From: Geosiphon pyriformis | Lineage: Eukaryota; Glomeromycota; Glomeromycetes; Archaeosporales; Geosiphonaceae | Reading direction: 5' to 3' | Assembly (NCBI GenBank): GCA_016748015.1 | Contig: JAAOMT010000211.1 | Location: forward strand, 116,248 to 180,247 | Length of the DNA stretch: 64,000 nt | Part shown: positions 59,431 to 64,000 of the stretch, piece by piece | Numbering within the stretch: the first letter of the stretch is position 1 | Layout of the letters: each line of letters begins with the position of its first letter | The notes under the pieces: generated by a model | What the model saw: the letters and a program-made list of their open reading frames with translations, nothing else | Database searches by the model: none | Told to the model about the DNA's origin: nothing | Program-made: the position numbers and the translations under genes

Positions 59431-61600
59431 CTTAATTGGTAATTTGTTTAAGAATAATAATCAATTTATTAATGCTGTATAACACAAATTAATAATATGC
59501 AAAACCAAAACAGTCTTGTTATATTCAAAAACAATTTAACTATATAACTAGTTATGTACACATAAAAATTATATTATTTAACAACTTAAAATCTTAAGTA
59601 ATTACTTTTATAAAATTCAAAATTTAGCTATTTTTTTAATAAAAACTTTATTTGATGTAAAATAGCATTTGTGATTTTAAATATAAGAATTAAGCTTATA
59701 ATTTAAAAGTAAATTTATTGGTTTTTACTATAAAGTTAACTTTTTTAAGTTCAAAAACATGTAAAAACTCAACTTATTACTTTAATTTACTTTTATATTG
59801 CTTATTTTTGATTTCAACTACTATTGAAAAGCTTTTACTTAAATTAAACTGTAATATTATTTTTGTTGTTTGTGCAAAAAACAATTTATTATATCATAAT
59901 ATTTACTCTTAAATTGTTGAGATTTTTAATGTTTTATCTGGTTTTAGTTCATCATTATTTGCAAATTTTTTCAATCTATTATTCATTTTTTAGCTGTTAT
60001 TTAATCTTTAACATGTATATTTTCAAGCAAAAACATTTATTAAAGCATTTGTTTGATTGTATTTAATATTTGTTTGTCTTTATTTCAATTACTAAATATT
60101 GTATTTTTATGCAATACTTATTTTTCATTTCAAGAGTAATTAATATTAATAACAGATTTTATAACCACAAATGTATTTTGTTTTAAATTTTATATTTGTT
60201 TAATATTTGTATATTAATTGAAAGATTATATATATACATATGTATTTCTATATCTTTAGCAATAAGTTTTAGTATATAATTTATAATATACATATATATA
60301 TGTACAATTTTTAGATTAAAATAATTAGTTTATTTATACAATGATTTTTTAATCGACTTTAATACTTCTTTTTATTATTATTTCTAGGATATAATATTAT
60401 ATTAGTATATCTATATGCTTTTAATATTGCTTTCCATATATGAAATTTTTTTTTGCTTATTTTATAGATAAGTGAATATATTATAGCAAGTATGTAATAA
60501 AATTTTATTATTAAATTGTCTTAATTCATTCAAATAATAAACATATTTTGCTAATTAACCAATGAATTTGTTGTTATTTTACATCTTCCAATTTGTTATT
60601 TGAATATGTATTCTATTTTATAAGAATTAGTCCATTCACTTAAAATAAAAATAAGATTCAAAAGCATTTGATTGTCTAATATTATGTATTGAACCAATAA
60701 ATATTTATAACCAAATAGTATTATATTATTTATATATATTATAATACCAATTTTGTTCTAAATACTATTAGCTAATAAATCTTTATAATACTACAATATA
60801 TTTTTTTCTTTGTAAAAATTAAATGTGTTACTATTTATTTGTTGTAGTGTCAAAGTTTTTTGATCTTTTTTTGTTAACACAAATAAAATAAAGCCATCAG
60901 TTCTAAAAGTTTTAATTTTTAATACAATTACTATATTTTTTCCAATCTTAAAAAAAATAGGTTTTAATATGACTTTAATTAATAGCTTTTCGACTATATT
61001 GTTATTATTGAAACCAAGAACAATTGGTCCAAAATATGCTGTATTTTTTCCAAAAATATTATAATATATATTATTAATTGCTTAAAATAAAATTAAAAAA
61101 ATCTTACTAGTTTTACTTTTATTAGTATAAACAAATTTTGGTTGTAATAGATTTTTTTATTTTAAACAACTGTTATAATAAATTGACATTGATTGAGCAT
61201 ATTGCTAATATGTATATAGAATTGGTATAATATAGATAAAAAAGTAATATTGTTATTTTCTAACTATTAAACCACTCATTAATCATAAACATAAAGATTA
61301 TAATGTAAATTAGGTAATATTATACTCTCTATAAGTAAAAAAATAGTTTTTAAAAATAAGTTTTATATATTTAATAATAGTTATAAGAATTATAATTGGT
61401 ATTTATATTTGAAAATATTTTATTAATTAAATAAATATCACATTTTTCTATTTAATATTAATTATTTAATACTTTTAACTAACAAATTATCAATTAATTA
61501 TATCTGAAAAAATTAAAAAACTCAGTTTTATAACAGTTTTATTATCAATAAATATATTTAAATTTTTTTTTATTACTATATTGTTTATTTGATTTTGTGA
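59431..61600. other. AT-rich DNA without recognisable gene
   Basis: Short frames at 59718-60066 are low-complexity. The minus strand near 61060-60890 is somewhat protein-like (FGPIVLGF, then FRTDGFILFVLTKKDQKTLT) but has no family I can name. TA-rich palindromic runs (ATATATATAC) lie near 60230-60305. Confidence 0.45.
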
Positions 61601-61609
61601 TAAAAAAAC

Positions 61610-62075
61610 TACTAATAGTTAATATTTAAGACTAAACTAAAAAACCATTTGTACAAGTATATCTAATCTTTTAACCAATTTACTAATTTGTTTTGTAAGA
61701 TTAATAAGACTGTTTTTAATTTTTTTAAAACATTTTTTTATTATATTTACAACTATTAAAAGAGATTTAACTTTATATAAAGAACCAAACTAAAAAAAAC
61801 CACTAAAAAATATCTGAAAAAAAAGATTGCCAACTACAAATATATAAGTTTTACTATTAAAAACTATTGAATAAACAACAAAAGTAAACTTTTTATTATA
61901 TATTTTGGCCAACTTAAGCTGGTTCAAAATTAAAAGAAAAGTTTTTTTTTCTATGTATTAATGTATTATCTACTAAATTACAACTAAAAAAAATATAACC
62001 AAGTTTATTACAAACTAAGCAAACAGTTAAAAACAAACAAAATTAATAAAAAATAATGTTTTTTATAATAAGAGC
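61610..62075 (-). pseudogene. Decayed LINE ORF1, C-terminal half
   Basis: ATATATTTTGGCCAACTTAAGC at 61898 matches ATATAATTTGGCCAGCTGGAG at 3100 in copy A (the QLAKLYAKK segment). Neighbouring sequence follows in the same order, heavily AT-shifted. It appears to continue at 63300 beyond an inserted element. Confidence 0.5.
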
Positions 62076-62104
62076 TATAGCTATTGCTTTAATCAGATTT
62101 TTTT

Positions 62105-63258
62105 CAGAGTTGAAACTAGAGTTCTGATTAAACTGAACTAAACCAAACTTTGAGTGTTGTTTAAATTCAGTTCAAATTACAAACTGAACTTAAACTGAAC
62201 CAATTTTTTAAAGTAAATTTGGTTTGAATTTAGCATTGAATTTTTTTAACAAGTTTAAGTTCAGTTTAAGTCTGGTTTGAAGTTTACAAACTTGTTTAAA
62301 TTTAATAGAATTAAAAAAAAATATAACTTGTATTATTTGTTTATCAATTATTATTTTGTTTAATTATTATAATTAGTTAAAGAAATATATAAAACTATGT
62401 ATGTATAACAACTCCACTTTTTAACTTACCAAAATGAATTCATTGTCAGTATCATTCAATGTTATCAAAAATTCAAAATCCGAAATAATAAAATTTGATA
62501 ATCCAAATAGTTCAAATATTAATATATTTGGTAAACATAGTTTTTAGAATAAAATATAGAACTATTTTAATAAGTTTGAGTGGACAAAAAAAAACAGCTA
62601 AATATACAGTCTTAAAATATGTGTATAAATTATTTTTTACAGAACTACAAATACTATTAAACTCTTATAATATTATTTAAAAGCTTTTTACCAGACAGTA
62701 TATGTTATAATAAAAAAATATTATAAGAAAAGACAAAATATTCAGAATAATTACAAGTCAATTAAAAAAATAGTTTAATGAATAAAATTGCTATTTTTTT
62801 TTATGATTTTTGGCTAATCTAACTAAAAAACTGTTCTAGTTTTCTGTAGTAATTTCTATTAACATTAATAATAAAAAACTTTATAACATAATTACTATTT
62901 GGTTTTTTTTGTAAATATAAATATAATTACAGATATAAGATCTTGTTTAGTGTTTAAAACTATAAGAACAGGACAGTGTTTTCAATTATAAATATAAAAA
63001 CTATTGAAAAAAAAATTAAATAATAATATAATATAATATAATGTTTTTAATAATTGAATCTGAAAATGTTTATGAACTTTAAACTAAACTTAAACCAAAC
63101 TTGTTGTATATGTTTGGATTCAGTTCAAGTTTGGTAATTTTAAGTCTGGTTTAAGTTTAAGTTCGAAATTTTGCCAAATTTTTTATTTAAGTTCAATTTG
63201 GTTTGATGATTTGATTAAACTCAAATCAAACCAGATTAAACATTAGAATTCTAATTAA
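62105..63258. mobile_element. DNA-transposon-like insertion with imperfect terminal inverted repeats
   Basis: The left end reads TAGAGTTCTGATTAAACTGA. The right end, in reverse complement, reads TTAGAATTCTAATGTTTAAT followed by CTGGTTTGATTTGAG. Next to both ends are short subterminal repeats built from AAACTGAACTTAAACTG or its complement (about 62130-62290 and 63060-63240). The internal 0.7 kb has no intact ORF; a plus-strand stretch from about 62430 is weakly protein-like. The arrangement suggests a decayed hAT-type element. The superfamily is a guess from the CAGAGTT...GTTCTRAT end. Confidence 0.45.
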
Positions 63259-63299
63259 AACACATAGTAGTACACTTAATACAAATATAGTTAACTAAA

Positions 63300-63845
63300 T
63301 TATAATTAATAATACATGTTTTTTTACTAATTAAACCAATAAACTTCCAAAAATTATGAGCAGTTGTTTTTACAAGAAATATATAAAGCAAAATCCTAAA
63401 CTTATTTTTGGAATTCTATATTTAATTATTAATATTAGCTTTAATTACACAGACTGTATCTTTTTTAATAAAAATAAACTATTCAAATATCAAAAAATCA
63501 GTCTAATTTTAATTATTTAGTTTTATAATTATCTTTTATTATAGTTTTACTAATTGCATTTTGATCAACTTAATAGTATTATAACTAATAAGTACAATTT
63601 GTATAGTCTTTACAAATAGTTTTACAGAAATTTTTTTTATAATAATTATTTAATTCATATGATTATTTACTGATTACTTAAAATTAGTGTTTATTACAAT
63701 ACTATAATTATTAACCAAATTAGCCATAGTCAATATTGCTTTTTTAGAAATGAAAAATGCCTAAATAATTTTACTAAATTTTAAAGAATTAAAAGTCTTT
63801 TTCAAAACTATTTATATTAAAGAATATATTTTTAAAAATTTTTAA
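63300..63845 (-). pseudogene. Decayed LINE ORF1, N-terminal half
   Basis: The minus strand aligns with 43940-44460 of copy B ORF1. For example TTTACACAGACTGTATCTTTTTT at 63444 matches TACCACACAGACAGAATCTTTTTC at 44010. AATTGCATTTTGATCAACTTAAT and the following segment also keep order. Nearly all remaining differences are to A or T. Confidence 0.6.
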
Positions 63846-63849
63846 TTTA

Positions 63850-64000
63850 TTTTAAGCAAATACACAAAAATAATAATTAGATTATGCAATATATTAAACT
63901 TTGTAATATTTAAAAATTCACCAAAATTTGTAAAAATTCACAAAATAATTTAATAATTTACTAAAATAGTTAATAATTCATAGAAACAATTTGTAATTTA
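63850..64000 (+). repeat. Partial copy of the 650-bp AT repeat
   Basis: GATTATGCAATATATTAAACTTTGTAATATTTAAAAATTCACCAAAATTTG corresponds in order to 4805-4860 and 5455-5510. The window ends inside it. Confidence 0.6.

Noticed and set aside
1-64000. CRISPR arrays, bacterial operons or endosymbiont DNA
   Set aside because: Repeats are AT microsatellites or long tandem units without spacers. Genes have spliceosomal introns and eukaryotic families; nothing prokaryotic seen.

Overview
The window looks like nuclear DNA of an arbuscular mycorrhizal fungus (Glomeromycotina; Rhizophagus/Gigaspora-like). The evidence is the extremely AT-rich intergenic DNA, short-intron genes, a Sel1-repeat fragment, and LINEs whose ORF1/endonuclease/RT/RNase H proteins resemble those I know from glomeromycotan assemblies. 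The species is inferred; no rRNA or mitochondrial marker is present.

Layout. 1-4.5 kb: LINE copy A (minus, cut by the window edge). 4.5-17.8 kb: AT-rich desert with tandem AT repeats, a broken Sel1 gene, relics of Ty3/Gypsy elements in both orientations, and LINE 3' tails. 17.8-32.3 kb: a gene island of moderate base composition holding a two-exon NYN-domain protein, tRNA-Ser(UGA), RPS28 (eS28), a secreted pepsin-like aspartic protease interrupted by a 911-N gap, a 21-exon HIRA/HIR1 histone chaperone gene, and a 5-exon His/Gln/Pro-rich conserved fungal protein of unknown role. 32.3-37 kb: intergenic DNA with microsatellites and a decayed uL14 (RPL23) copy. 37-64 kb: nested retroelements, comprising LINE copy B (minus, apparently full length with a candidate target-site duplication), a decayed ORF1-type relic (plus), a very decayed LINE ORF2 (minus), LINE copy C (plus), and a decayed LINE ORF1 split by a DNA-transposon-like element.

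The host genes share no pathway beyond housekeeping (translation, chromatin) and secretion. The main story is retroelement turnover. LINEs A, B and C are still readable at protein level, but each has lost catalytic residues or reading frame, mostly through G-to-A or C-to-T changes. Older copies of the same family have drifted almost entirely to A and T.

The most important technical point is an exact 19-nt Nextera/Tn5 mosaic-end sequence at 54691-54709. It joins two apparently identical 850-bp blocks of LINE copy C, so that tandem duplication is almost certainly an assembly or library artefact. I found no CRISPR array, no bacterial-type operon and no convincing new biological system.
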